64,000 nt of DNA from Oscillospiraceae bacterium (GCA_022793095.1 JAAWCD010000115.1:42403-106402), one strand, 5' to 3'; shown: positions 25,314-35,215, counted from the first letter of the stretch. Numbers and translations: made by a program. The notes: a model not told the origin generated them from the letters alone.

Positions 25314-28300
25314 TTAGTTCGTCTGACCTCTTCCATCCCAGGAAGCGGGTATCGTACATCCAAGGGTGTAATTGATAATATCGCCGTTATTATTGAGCAC
25401 AGGTTCAACTGTCAAGGTAATAATCAGCGGGTCTCCATCGTGCATATTTCCGCTCCGGTCGCAGAGCCGCCCTGAGAAGTTAATACTGGCCCCGGCGAAC
25501 GCGCTCGTAATATTGAGTGTAATCGACTCAATATTCTTCTCATGGTCTCTCACATCAGTAGTTGTGGCGACTGTTATACCTGAAACCGCAGTTGAGGTAA
25601 CTGTATCTCCTATCGCCGTGTGGGAACTATTTACATTGTTGTTGATATGGAATCTGGGACAGTTATCCACCGGCCGGATCTCCTGGTTCGTTGACCCCTG
25701 CGTTCTGTAGTACAGTTCCTCGCCAAACGTAAGGGTAATAACGCCATTCTTGACTTTGGGCAAATAGTTGCCGGCGGAATCCGTTTCAAATTCTCCGTAA
25801 GGCTGAATTCCCTTGACGAGGAGCCATTCTGTATCCCGCTGGAACACCGGCCAGATGACGCGGAAGGCGTCCCCGGATCCCATAGTGCTGCGTCCGACCG
25901 CCAAGAGGGTATAGTAGTTGCTTCCAGTCATGCCCGTACACGGAATTTCCTTGAACGGGTCCTTCGACCAGAAGTCGCCGGAGCCCTTCATAACGATGTC
26001 TGTGCCGGAAACATCTTGATTCCGAATCAGCCCCGCGAACTGATTTTTGGCTGCCTCAGAGGCGTAGAGGTCAAACAGGGTTCCGATGGGGGTCGTTCCA
26101 TTGAGCCGGTCTTTTGACATCGCCTCCAAAACGGTAATGTCCGAGTCGTATTCCGCAAGAATCGCGTTATCCGACGCGCTCAGATCATCCCTCAGATATT
26201 TGCTGAACGGTTCATGGAATTTGCTGTCCTCTTCGCCGGTGAGCACCAGAATGTAGTCCAGCTTGGAGTCCTTGTCAACCGTGACATTGACGTTGGTGCC
26301 GTTAATGTCCATGGTGATAACGGGACGGACCGCCGCCACAGTCTGGAACCGGTAGCACTGGGCATAATCGGAATAGATCGCCGTGGTTCCTTTGGTCACC
26401 AGATAGAGATAGTACATTGTGCTGGGCAGCAGATTTTCAATGCGAATCGTTTCTTCGTTGCCGCCCTCTGGCGCTTCAATCACACCATATTGCACGCTTC
26501 CGCCGAACTTGCCGTCCGTAATTGTAGTGACGCCCGGAGAGGACAGATACAGCGGGTTGGTTGGTATGCTGTCCGCGCCTGACGTCGGGACAATGATAGG
26601 CAGCGGCTTGTTATCGTCCAGCACAGACGGTTTCAGCGTGTGGTTCGGGTCGTGGACGATTGGCAGGACAGGCGCCGAGAACTTTGTAATCTGTGCCGGG
26701 TCTGTCGCTCCCGCCGGTTCTTTGACTTCAATAGGCACTGCCACATAGTACACCGACCCGGGCCGGTCCAGCATGACCTTAACCTCAGCGATCGTGTCGC
26801 CCACCTGAATCGTCGGATAGCCTTTCTCAAGGGCCGGCGCGGAGCTGTCGCTGAACATTTTCTTAATCTCGAAGGGGTCCGGCTGGCCGATGGACATCGT
26901 ACCGTAATCCCGTTTGTTGGTTTCCAGGTGGGTGGAGTAGCTGCCGTTGGACAGGTTCGCCAGGCCGAACTGGGAACCGGTCACGATCGTCACCCGAACA
27001 TTCACCCGCTGGCTCCAGGAGCTGTAATCGCCGCTGCTGCCAATCTGGCTGATGTGGATGGCGTACTCCGTGGGGACCATCTTTTGCAGCTGGTCAAAAA
27101 TCGGCTCGCCGTAGGGGGTCTGGAAGCTCCGCCGGAGGCTCTTGTAAGCAAATCCGTCCTGCGGCGCGCCCGCCACGTTGATCGTGGCCTGCCCCTCATA
27201 GTTCCACCGTCCGCCAGCGGCGATAGGTCTGGAGTAGAGGGAGAAGGTAATGCTGGTGTCCGACCAGATCAGAGCATCCCAAAGCAGGGTGTCCTCGGCG
27301 CGCTGGACGGACTGGGGTTCCATCAGGAATCCCAGGTCCACCCGGACGCTGCCCTCGCTCACATCCGCCTCGTTCACATTGGGAATCGCGCTTCTGAGGA
27401 TGCTGGTTGTGTTGGCGATGCTCAAATCCACCTGAGCCGGCACGGTCTGGAACCGTTCCAGGTTGGTGTTGCCCATCCGGTTGGGCACGATAGCGGTATC
27501 CAGAATCCCCTCCAGCCGGAAGTAGTAGGTTGCGCCGCTGGCCAGATTCAGCGCGCTGATGGCAATATCGCTGTTGGTCGGGAAGGTGATGACCATCTCC
27601 CCGTCCTCCATCTGCACTGTGGCATACCGGTAGTCGATGACCCAGGGGTCCCCGGAAGCGCTGGCCGAGGTGCGTTCAGCGACCTGAACCGGCTGGCCGT
27701 AGGTGGGCACATAGTACAGCTTGATATACCGCCGCAGGGCGTCGGCCAGCTTTTCCCGCGCGGGGAGCTTCTCCCCGGCGCTGGCGCTGACCACATCCTG
27801 GTAAAGGCTGCGGAACTTCTCGTAAACGGGCTGGTTGCGCTCATCGGTGTACATACCCTGTACGCTTTCGGAAAACACCAGACGGATATCGGTGTCCGGC
27901 AGGGGGCTCTTGGCGTCGTTGCCGTTGTATCTGGTGAATTCCTGAATGACCGTGGGCGGAATATTGTCCAGGGTCCGGATTGTCATCTTCTCCACCCGCT
28001 CGGAGTAGTTGCCGGACCGGTCCTGAGCCACATAGTACAGGTCATAAACGCCCTGGGCCTCCAGTCCGCTGATGGTGAACCGGATTTCGGTGTCCGCCTG
28101 GTTGGCCGCGCTGCGTCCGCTGCGGAGTGCGCCGACGCCGTTTGTCACCTGCATCTTGGCCGCCTCGTTGTCCAGGGACGGAACCACGCTGCTGCCGGCC
28201 ACAGGCCGCAGGAACGGATCGTCCTCCTTGACCACGGCCCAGAAGACGGTGCCGGGCTCACTGATGACATAGGTCATTTCCACAGCTGTGGCCTGCGCGT

Positions 28301-30443
28301 TGGTCTGCTCCATGCTGTGAATGATAGGCGGTGTCGTATCCGCGGTGGTAAAGGTCAGCTTCGTGACGTTAGAGCTGTTGGCTCCATTGTAATCGGTGAG
28401 CCAGAGATAGAGGTCATAGGAAACCTGCTCCTCCAGGTCCACCCGATTGACGTTGATAGGCGTGGTGCTGTTCTTGACCATGTCCATCGTGCCGTAGCCC
28501 AGATTGCCGTTGAGGGAGTTGGTCTTGAAGTCCTGAGCCGTGGGCGCGGTGCTGTTGCCGGGCATCAGCGCGTAGTACAGCACGCAGTCCTTGTTGGTCA
28601 TCACCGTGACCTGAGCGCAGTCGGCTTCCTTATCGGTTCTGGACATAATCGGGTATCCGTTGGCGAATGCGGGCACGGTGTCGTCCGGCGTGGTAAAGGC
28701 AGCCACTTTGACGGCGCTGTGCTGTCCGCGGCTGTCCACCAGGACCGCGGTGAGATAGTAGGACCCGTCAGAAGTGAGGCCCGCAATCTGGCTGGTGTAC
28801 TCTGTGTTGGCCGCGTCGATGGGCACCCGGCCGGAACGCACAATCTTTCCGCCATAGGAGGGCGGCGAAATCACATCCGCCTCAGACACCGAGCCGTCCG
28901 CCACAGCGCTGACCGCCCAGTAAACCGTGCCCCGCTTGTTGGCGTTGAACACCGCCTGAGCCGTGGTGGGCGCCACATCCCGCACCGTGGGATAACCCGC
29001 CAGCAGCATGGGATCGCCCGTGGCCTCCGCCGCGCCCATGTGGTCCATGAGCTCGCCGGCGATGGTGGCCGTGGTGCCCGGCCGGATGGTGATGTTGTCC
29101 GGCAGCATGGTCACAATGGATCCCGGCGCGCTGACGGTAAGGTTGCTCACGTCGCCGCTGCCGGACACGCTGGTAGCCACGTCCAGGTTCAGGTCCTTTA
29201 CCCGGGCGCCGTTGTCGATCACCGTCATGGAATTGGTGGATTTCTCGTCAATGGTGACTTCTGCGGCCACGCCCTGCGCGATGACCAGCCGGGAGTCAGG
29301 CGTAAGGTTGGTCACCCGCTTCACATTGCCGGCCACCTGCAATTCCGTGCCCGGCTCGCCCTCCAGAGCGATATGCTTCAGGCCCAGGCCGTCCCGCGTC
29401 ATGTCCTCCACATAGCCATGGGTCCGGATGCTGGCCTCGTCAATCACCGTGTCGCCCTCGGCCCGAACCGTCACGAACTGATTGCTGATGCTGTCCACAA
29501 TCATCTTGTCCGCGGTCACGTTCCGCAGGATGACGCTGCTGTCGCCCCGGTTGCTCTCGCCAGCGCCGCTGGCGACAATCTTTCCCAGCACCGTGACGTT
29601 CTCCAGCAGCACGTCGCCCAGGCCGATGCCGCCGGTCAAATACAGGTCTCCGGCGATCACGGTATTCCGCAGGGACACGCCGGGAGCGGAAATGGTGGCG
29701 TTGCCGTACACATTCCCCAAGGCGTAGTCTCCGGGCTCCTGAATGGGCGAACCGATGGCGTTGACCAGCATCTGCGCCACCTCGCCCCGGGTGATATTCT
29801 GAAGGGGCCGGAAGGTGCCGTCCGGATAGCCGTCAATCACTCCGTTTTCAATCGCGGCTTCCACCTGGCCCCGGCTCCAGTCGCTGAAGTCCCGGCTGTC
29901 CGAGAAGCCAAGGGTCTCTCCGGAACTGGCGTCCATCATCATATTCCGGGCCAGCAGGATAACCGCCTGTTCCCGGGTCAGATTTCCGTCCGGGTCTGCC
30001 ATACGGGGGGAAATTCCCTGAAAATAGCCCACATTGTACGCGATGGAAATATCGTCGGCGTACCACGCGGTTTCCTCCACGTCGATAAAGGGCGTCATGC
30101 CCGTCTGGTCATAGCCGTAGGCCCGGTTGACCATGGCCACGAACTCAGCGCGGGTGATGTCCCGTTCCGGCTCCATGTTTCCGGCGATATCGCCCCGCAT
30201 AACGCCCCAGGACACCAGCTTGTCAATGTGCTCCTGGGCCCAGTTCACGGGCTGAAGGGTGTTTTCCTCCTCCGGCTGGGGCTCTGGGGCCGGCGTCAAA
30301 ATGGAGGGCTGCTCCACCTGCTGGCCGGCAGCCCAGGCCGGCGCGGCCGAAGACAGCGGGCCCAGCAGCAGCGACAGGGACAACAGTCCTGCCGCTGCCT
30401 GATGAAGCCATTTCCTCGTTTTACCTGTATTCCGTTTCATCAT
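25314..30443 (-). CDS. Giant secreted surface protein with three N-terminal SLH domains
   Basis: About 1709 residues. After a basic start (MMKRNTGKTRKWLHQ) and a signal peptide ending near AAPAWA, three SLH domains occupy about residues 60-240 (INRAEF-like DITRAEFVAMVNRAYGY, NLTREQAVILLARNMM, NITRGEVAQMLVNAIG). A beta-solenoid-like region rich in GNxTIS, GDLYLTGG and VLGKIV strands follows, then a series of fibronectin-like segments (YPIMSRTDKEADCAQVTV, EMTYVISEPGTVFWAV, AEVKVMLDRPGSVYYVAV). Such proteins coat the cell or attach enzymes and adhesins to the wall. The start is uncertain; I use 30443 because AAAGGA is upstream, though 13 bases away. Codon use is similar to its neighbours. Confidence 0.85.
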   Translation of the reverse strand: MMKRNTGKTRKWLHQAAAGLLSLSLLLGPLSSAAPAWAAGQQVEQPSILTPAPEPQPEEENTLQPVNWAQEHIDKLVSWGVMRGDIAGNMEPERDITRAEFVAMVNRAYGYDQTGMTPFIDVEETAWYADDISIAYNVGYFQGISPRMADPDGNLTREQAVILLARNMMMDASSGETLGFSDSRDFSDWSRGQVEAAIENGVIDGYPDGTFRPLQNITRGEVAQMLVNAIGSPIQEPGDYALGNVYGNATISAPGVSLRNTVIAGDLYLTGGIGLGDVLLENVTVLGKIVASGAGESNRGDSSVILRNVTADKMIVDSISNQFVTVRAEGDTVIDEASIRTHGYVEDMTRDGLGLKHIALEGEPGTELQVAGNVKRVTNLTPDSRLVIAQGVAAEVTIDEKSTNSMTVIDNGARVKDLNLDVATSVSGSGDVSNLTVSAPGSIVTMLPDNITIRPGTTATIAGELMDHMGAAEATGDPMLLAGYPTVRDVAPTTAQAVFNANKRGTVYWAVSAVADGSVSEADVISPPSYGGKIVRSGRVPIDAANTEYTSQIAGLTSDGSYYLTAVLVDSRGQHSAVKVAAFTTPDDTVPAFANGYPIMSRTDKEADCAQVTVMTNKDCVLYYALMPGNSTAPTAQDFKTNSLNGNLGYGTMDMVKNSTTPINVNRVDLEEQVSYDLYLWLTDYNGANSSNVTKLTFTTADTTPPIIHSMEQTNAQATAVEMTYVISEPGTVFWAVVKEDDPFLRPVAGSSVVPSLDNEAAKMQVTNGVGALRSGRSAANQADTEIRFTISGLEAQGVYDLYYVAQDRSGNYSERVEKMTIRTLDNIPPTVIQEFTRYNGNDAKSPLPDTDIRLVFSESVQGMYTDERNQPVYEKFRSLYQDVVSASAGEKLPAREKLADALRRYIKLYYVPTYGQPVQVAERTSASASGDPWVIDYRYATVQMEDGEMVITFPTNSDIAISALNLASGATYYFRLEGILDTAIVPNRMGNTNLERFQTVPAQVDLSIANTTSILRSAIPNVNEADVSEGSVRVDLGFLMEPQSVQRAEDTLLWDALIWSDTSITFSLYSRPIAAGGRWNYEGQATINVAGAPQDGFAYKSLRRSFQTPYGEPIFDQLQKMVPTEYAIHISQIGSSGDYSSWSQRVNVRVTIVTGSQFGLANLSNGSYSTHLETNKRDYGTMSIGQPDPFEIKKMFSDSSAPALEKGYPTIQVGDTIAEVKVMLDRPGSVYYVAVPIEVKEPAGATDPAQITKFSAPVLPIVHDPNHTLKPSVLDDNKPLPIIVPTSGADSIPTNPLYLSSPGVTTITDGKFGGSVQYGVIEAPEGGNEETIRIENLLPSTMYYLYLVTKGTTAIYSDYAQCYRFQTVAAVRPVITMDINGTNVNVTVDKDSKLDYILVLTGEEDSKFHEPFSKYLRDDLSASDNAILAEYDSDITVLEAMSKDRLNGTTPIGTLFDLYASEAAKNQFAGLIRNQDVSGTDIVMKGSGDFWSKDPFKEIPCTGMTGSNYYTLLAVGRSTMGSGDAFRVIWPVFQRDTEWLLVKGIQPYGEFETDSAGNYLPKVKNGVITLTFGEELYYRTQGSTNQEIRPVDNCPRFHINNNVNSSHTAIGDTVTSTAVSGITVATTTDVRDHEKNIESITLNITSAFAGASINFSGRLCDRSGNMHDGDPLIITLTVEPVLNNNGDIINYTLGCTIPASWDGRGQTN

Positions 30444-30565
30444 AGGTATTGACCATTCCTTTCCGCCGCTTGCGGGCTGTACGCCGGGACACCCGGCAAA
30501 AATTGGCATCTAAGACACTGTTTGAAGGCACTTTCTCTCCTTTCAAAAAGCAGAGAACTGCGCCG

Positions 30566-31186
30566 CTATGGTTTGACCGCCGCTTCCGCCTTGGGACGGG
30601 ACTGGAGCTGGACGCTGAACACCGCCTCCCGGACCATCATTTCTTCATCGTAGCACATATCCACAAACTTGCAGGCATAAAGGTCCTCTCCCTCCCGGTC
30701 GGTGGGCCGCTGGCGGATGATCTCGCACCGCAGAATCAGGGGCTGGCTGGTAATGGGGACGACGGCCTCCACCTGTTCATGTTCCCGAAGTGTTTTCCCG
30801 CAAAAGAAAGACAAGCCGCCGCAGCTGAGGTCGTTGCCCTCAATCTTCACCCGCCCCTTCCAGGAGCCGGACAAGGGATAGATAAAGCTTTTGAAGTGGG
30901 TGGGCATCCTCAAGTTTTCCCGCTGGGCGCTGCACGAGGTTTTGAGCCGTTCCAGCACGATGCTGTCGTTCCGGTTCCGGAGGATCTTCCCCAAAATGGC
31001 CTTTCCGCTGCCTGTCAGGGGAATCATCTGGATTTCCTCGTGCTCCATCACGTCGGAAACCTTATTCTCCAGGATTCGGATCTGCCAGCTGGGCGCGTCA
31101 GCCGGGCTCTCCCGGATGCCGCGGGCCAGGGGTGTATTCCGGCTGTCCAGCAGCAAATACAAATTTTTCTGTTGGTCCTGATTCAT
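30566..31186 (-). CDS. PilZ-domain protein
   Basis: 206-residue cytoplasmic protein. The c-di-GMP motifs are RxxxR as RENLR at 89-93 and DxSxxG as DLSCGG at 119-124. The N-terminal 85 residues are a diverged YcgR-like domain. The ATG at 31186 lies two bases after the stop of the FlhB-like gene with GGGAGGAG at 8 bases, so the two are surely co-translated. A second PilZ gene ends the same operon at 20.4 kb. The 120 bases downstream of it, before the SLH gene, show no clear promoter. Confidence 0.85.
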   Translation of the reverse strand: MNQDQQKNLYLLLDSRNTPLARGIRESPADAPSWQIRILENKVSDVMEHEEIQMIPLTGSGKAILGKILRNRNDSIVLERLKTSCSAQRENLRMPTHFKSFIYPLSGSWKGRVKIEGNDLSCGGLSFFCGKTLREHEQVEAVVPITSQPLILRCEIIRQRPTDREGEDLYACKFVDMCYDEEMMVREAVFSVQLQSRPKAEAAVKP

Positions 31187-31188
31187 CG

Positions 31189-31527
31189 TCAGCTCTCCTC
31201 CCCTTTGTCCCCGCCTGTCCCGGCTTTTTTGCCGTTCCGGGCATTTTGCTGCTCTTCCGGGCTGAAATGCAGAAAGTAAACATAAATCTCCACAATCGCC
31301 TTATACAGCTCCTCGGGCACCTCCTGGCCCAGCTCCAGCTGGGTCAAAACGGTGGCCAGGGAATTGTCCTCATAAATGGGCACGCCGTTGTCGGCGGCCA
31401 CCTCCACAATTTTTTCGGCCATGTACCCCATTCCGGAGGCCACGATGACCGGTGCCGCGTCCCCCGCTCCATATTGGAGGGCCACGGCCTTCTTCGCTGG
31501 ATTCCGCATGCCTTCAGACCTTGACAT
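31189..31527 (-). CDS. Free-standing FlhB C-domain protein (YlqH/FlhX type)
   Basis: About 112 residues, related to the cytoplasmic C-domain of FlhB only. The opening MRNPAKKAVALQYGAGDAAPVIVA aligns with RNPTHYAVALRYKPDQD of the full FlhB in this window. It keeps the NP pair at the autocleavage position but has AK in place of TH. The remainder (GYMAEKIVEVAADNGVPIYEDNSLATVL, GQEVPEELYKAIVEIYVYFL) fits the family (EscU/YscU/FlhB C-domain). Several ATGs are possible (31548, 31527, 31509); the choice is uncertain. It overlaps the FliK-like gene and adjoins a PilZ gene. In Helicobacter a similar protein (FlhX) can substitute for the cleaved FlhB half. Confidence 0.8.
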   Translation of the reverse strand: MSRSEGMRNPAKKAVALQYGAGDAAPVIVASGMGYMAEKIVEVAADNGVPIYEDNSLATVLTQLELGQEVPEELYKAIVEIYVYFLHFSPEEQQNARNGKKAGTGGDKGEES

Positions 31528-32980
31528 TGATACTGTTCTTCCCTTCAAAGATTTTGGGGAACACCTCGGTCAAGGCGACCGGACGCTCCATTTTCCGCAC
31601 GGTGACGCCCACCGGCTTCAGCCCGTTGTCCACAAGGATCTGGGACACAGCCCGCTCGATCTCTCTGGAGAAGGGCGCGACCTGGCTTGGGCAGGCGATG
31701 CGAATGTCCACCTCCTGGTCCCGGTGAGCCAGCACGATGTCGAACATGCCCAGGGACTGGATATCCAGCTTGAACAGGAACTTGGACACCGTTCCCCGGC
31801 CTCCGCCTCCCTTTCTCCCCTCTTCATCCTCCGCATCCGGGTCCACCCAGAATTCGGAGAACAGCATCCGTCCGTCCATTTCCATTGGAAGAATGAAGTG
31901 GTTTACCGGCATGTAAACGCTCTCATTGACCAGCATGGACTTCACCAGGTTCTGAAAAATCTCCTGCACCTCGGCGCTGCCCTCGCCCCGCAGGGCGCGG
32001 GCGGCGGCGGCGGACAGATGCTCGGCAAACCGGACCGCCGGCGTCTGCTCCTGCGGGCCGGCCTTCCCCGCCTTGGAAAAGCTCCCGTTCTTTTCCAGCA
32101 GGTTGAGCAGCGCCTTGTCGTCGATTCCGCCCAGCTGGCCCTTCAGCGTTCCATAGCTGCTCAGCCGGTGGAAGGTCTCCAGCAGATTTTCCAGGGATCC
32201 GTTCTCATACCGGGCCACGTCCAGGGTGAGCAGGCTGAGCAGGCTTCGGGACAGGCCCAGGTCATGGGTGTGGTTCACATAGGAGGACATAAAGGGGAAG
32301 ACCCGCTGGCGAAGCAGCTCCAGATTTCCCTTCCGGTCCCCGGCGGCGATGCCGTTTTCCAGTATGGCGGTCAGCTCCCGCAGCTTATCTCCCCAGCTGG
32401 CCGGCATGGCCCGTGCCATGCCATCCAGATTCCGGAGAAGATTGCCCTCAATGTGGGCGGTAGAGGAGTAATCGGAATAACTCCGCAGGAATTGCAGGAT
32501 ATCCTGCCGCACGCCCTCGGAACCGGCCCGGTTGTAAGCGCCCCGCAGCAGGGCGAACAGCGCTCCGCTGAAGCGGGTGCCCGACCGGACCTGGCCGGTG
32601 ATGAACTCCATCATCTGGCTCTCGTCCATCCGGAGCATCTCCAGCGCCTGGGACAGCTCCTTGGCGATGCCCTCGCTGAGTCCGGAGAGGACCACGGTTC
32701 CCTCCCGTCCGGCAAAGAGGCGGAGCATGCCCGCCGCCAGACCGGGCGCTTCCCGGAGCCGCTGAAGGAAGGTCTGGAAGTTGGAGTCGTAGCGGATCAG
32801 GCTGCCGTCCTGGGCAGAGCTGTCCTGCTGCTCGGTTTTTCCGTCGGGCCGCACCACCCGGTTGGGGTCCGGCACATTCTGCACCAGGGTGCTGTCCGGC
32901 GAAAGGGGAAGATTTCGGTTGTTTGTTATGGAGTTGTCATACCCTGGTACAGGGTTGGTTGCTCCTAAAAGGTCGGCCAT
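31514..32980 (-). CDS. FliK-like protein (YlqG type)
   Basis: 488-residue protein. The C-terminal 90 residues (KFLFKLDIQSLGMFDIVLAHRDQEVDIRI and REIERAVSQILVDNGLKPVGVTVRKMERP) resemble the hook-length control domain of FliK. The N-terminal 380 residues are largely helical and not recognisable. In Bacillus subtilis a similar gene, ylqG, precedes ylqH, the same order as here, so the pair probably works with flagellar or related export. The ATG at 32980 is chosen because GAGGTG is 6 bases upstream; a GTG lies 3 codons earlier. It diverges from cheA. Confidence 0.65.
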   Translation of the reverse strand: MADLLGATNPVPGYDNSITNNRNLPLSPDSTLVQNVPDPNRVVRPDGKTEQQDSSAQDGSLIRYDSNFQTFLQRLREAPGLAAGMLRLFAGREGTVVLSGLSEGIAKELSQALEMLRMDESQMMEFITGQVRSGTRFSGALFALLRGAYNRAGSEGVRQDILQFLRSYSDYSSTAHIEGNLLRNLDGMARAMPASWGDKLRELTAILENGIAAGDRKGNLELLRQRVFPFMSSYVNHTHDLGLSRSLLSLLTLDVARYENGSLENLLETFHRLSSYGTLKGQLGGIDDKALLNLLEKNGSFSKAGKAGPQEQTPAVRFAEHLSAAAARALRGEGSAEVQEIFQNLVKSMLVNESVYMPVNHFILPMEMDGRMLFSEFWVDPDAEDEEGRKGGGGRGTVSKFLFKLDIQSLGMFDIVLAHRDQEVDIRIACPSQVAPFSREIERAVSQILVDNGLKPVGVTVRKMERPVALTEVFPKIFEGKNSINVKV

Positions 32981-33016
32981 TTTCGACACCTCTGAGATAA
33001 ACTTGTAAAACCCACT

Positions 33017-33043
33017 TAATTTTTAGCAATCCGCAGTCGATAA
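33017..33043 (+). promoter_or_regulatory. Candidate sigma-28 (FliA/SigD) promoter for cheA operon
   Basis: TAATTTTT, 11 bases, GTCGATAA. The sigma-28 consensus is TAAAGTTT-N11-GCCGATAA, so the -10 matches 7 of 8 and the spacing is exact. It lies 42 bases upstream of the cheA ATG in the divergent gap. Confidence 0.65.
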
Positions 33044-33085
33044 ATAATAAAGATATCAATCGATTTCATTAAGGTGGTGTTTTTT

Positions 33086-35191
33086 ATGGGCAGCGGAAAC
33101 GAAATCCTGGATATGTACATCTATGAGACAAACACGTTGCTTGAACAGCTGGAAACAATCGTTCTGGAGGCGGAAAAGGTGGATACCTTCTCGCAGGACA
33201 ACGTAAACGAGATTTTCCGCATCATGCATACCATCAAGGGCTCTTCCGCCATGATGGAGTTTGACTCTCTGATGACCATCGCCCACCGGATTGAGGATTT
33301 GTTCTTCATCATCCGTGAAAACACGATGTCCGTGGTTTCTGAGGCGAACCGTCCCGCTCTATTCGACCTGGTCTTTCAGTCCATCGACTATTTCCGGCAC
33401 GAGGTCGAGAAGGTGGAGGCAGATGAGCCCCTTGATAAGGATATCGACAGCTTCCTTTCAAATATTAATAGCTTGATCTCCAAAATTAAGGGAGAGGAGC
33501 CCGCAGAGGCTCCCCCGGCTCCGGCGGCGGCGCCGGAGCAGCCTGCGGCGGAGGCGGCCGCGCCCGGCTCCGGCGGGAGCGAGGGCACGGCGGAATATCC
33601 CTGCGCCCTTCTGGTCCGCTACGATGTGGGCTGCGGCATGGAGAATCTCCGTTCCTTCATGCTGGTGAGCGCCATTCGGGATCTCTGCCTGGATTCGGAC
33701 TTTATTTTCCAGCCTGCCGACGTGGAGACGAATCCCGCCACGGCGGAGGCTGTCATCGAAAACGGCTTTTTGCTGATGTTCAAAAGCGAGGCGGACCGGG
33801 AAAAAGCCATCTCCGCCGTTGTTTCCACCGGCTCCATTCAGGAGTACCAGTCTCACAACTACCAGGCGCCCGCCGCGCCCGAGCCTCCTGCCGCGGCGGC
33901 GGCGCCCGCCGTTGAGGCCGCACCTGCTCCCACGCCCGCCCGCGCGGCCGCGCCTGCGCCTGCGCCCGCGCCGTCCGCGCCTGCCGCCTCCGGCGGACAG
34001 CAGCACAACAAGGAGACGCTCATCAGCGTCAACCTGAGCAAACTGGACCAGCTCTCGGCGGTAGTGGGTGAAATTGTCATCACTGAGTCCATGGTCACCT
34101 CCTCCCCCGACCTGAAGGGGCTGAGCCTGGACGCCTTCTCCAAGTCCGCCCGCCAGCTGCGGAAGCTGACTGACGAGCTTCAGGACGTGTCCATGGCCCT
34201 GCGGATGGTCCCGGTGTCCGGCACCTTCCAGAAGATGAACCGAATTGTCCGGGACATGACCAAAAAGCTGAACCGGCCCTGCAAGCTCACCCTGGTGGGC
34301 GAAAACACCGAGGTTGACAAGACCATTGTGGACAGCATCGGGGACCCCATCATGCACATCATCCGCAATTCCATGGACCACGGCATTGAGGAGACCCAGG
34401 AGGAGCGAATTGCCGCGGGCAAGGACCCTGTGGGTGAAATCGTCCTCTCCGCCCGTGACACGGGCAGCGAGGTCATCATCGAGATCCGGGACGACGGACG
34501 CGGCGCGGACGACTCCGCCATTCTCCGCAAGGCGATCAAGCAGGGCCTGGCCTCTCCGGACTTTGAGTACTCCCACCGGGAGATCCTGAACTTCCTGCTG
34601 GCCCCCGGCTTCTCCACCAATACGGAGGTCACAGAGTTCTCAGGCCGTGGCGTGGGCATGGACGTGGTCAAGCGCAACGTGGAGGAGATGGGCGGCAACG
34701 TGTCCATTTCCAGCGAGCTGGGCCATGGCATGACCACCACCATCCGCATCCCGCTGACCATGGCTATCATGGACGGCATGGAGGTTTCGGTGGGCAGCTC
34801 TATTTTCACCATTCCCATCAACAACATCCGCTCCAGCATGAAGGTCCACTCCAGTGATGTCATCCGGGACTCCAGCAGCGGGGAGATCATCAAGGCGCTG
34901 GACAGCTTTTATCCCATCATCCGGGCCCGGGATCTCTATCAGCTCGAGGACGGCTGCACGGAGATTGAGGACGGCATCCTAATCTGGCTGGAGTCCGGCG
35001 ACTGCTCTTACTGCCTCTTTGTGGATGAGCTGCTGGGCGAGCAGCAGGTGGTTGTCAAGCAGCTGCCCGGCTATGTCAACAGCTATAACATTAAGAATTA
35101 CGGCATCAACGGCTGTACGCTTCTGGGCGACGGCAGCATCAGCATCATTCTGGATGTGGCCAACCTTTACGCGGCCGCGCGCCGGCCCTGA
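33086..35191 (+). CDS. cheA: CheA, chemotaxis histidine kinase
   Basis: 701-residue kinase. The Hpt domain has the phosphorylated histidine at H48 in RIMHTIKGSSAMMEF. An Ala/Pro linker leads to a P2-like domain (about 155-240), then a second Ala/Pro-rich linker. The dimerisation helix and ATPase follow, with N-box HIIRNSMDHGIE, G1 DDGRGAD and G2 GRGVGMDVV. The C-terminal CheW-like domain has IPINNIRSSMKV and VNSYNIKNYGINGCTLLGDGSI. The ATG at 33086 has AAGGTGG at 8 bases. It heads the plus-strand che operon behind a sigma-28-like promoter. Confidence 0.97.
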   Translation: MGSGNEILDMYIYETNTLLEQLETIVLEAEKVDTFSQDNVNEIFRIMHTIKGSSAMMEFDSLMTIAHRIEDLFFIIRENTMSVVSEANRPALFDLVFQSIDYFRHEVEKVEADEPLDKDIDSFLSNINSLISKIKGEEPAEAPPAPAAAPEQPAAEAAAPGSGGSEGTAEYPCALLVRYDVGCGMENLRSFMLVSAIRDLCLDSDFIFQPADVETNPATAEAVIENGFLLMFKSEADREKAISAVVSTGSIQEYQSHNYQAPAAPEPPAAAAAPAVEAAPAPTPARAAAPAPAPAPSAPAASGGQQHNKETLISVNLSKLDQLSAVVGEIVITESMVTSSPDLKGLSLDAFSKSARQLRKLTDELQDVSMALRMVPVSGTFQKMNRIVRDMTKKLNRPCKLTLVGENTEVDKTIVDSIGDPIMHIIRNSMDHGIEETQEERIAAGKDPVGEIVLSARDTGSEVIIEIRDDGRGADDSAILRKAIKQGLASPDFEYSHREILNFLLAPGFSTNTEVTEFSGRGVGMDVVKRNVEEMGGNVSISSELGHGMTTTIRIPLTMAIMDGMEVSVGSSIFTIPINNIRSSMKVHSSDVIRDSSSGEIIKALDSFYPIIRARDLYQLEDGCTEIEDGILIWLESGDCSYCLFVDELLGEQQVVVKQLPGYVNSYNIKNYGINGCTLLGDGSISIILDVANLYAAARRP

Positions 35192-35215
35192 TCCGTTCAA
35201 AGGAGGAGTAACATC

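Noticed and set aside
26640..30452. A very long open frame on the plus strand, opposite the large SLH gene, and similar long frames opposite fliY, fliK and the 21-25 kb gene
   Set aside because: They have no ribosome sites or recognisable domains, and the His/Gly/Arg-rich composition is that of reverse-strand reading of GC-rich genes.
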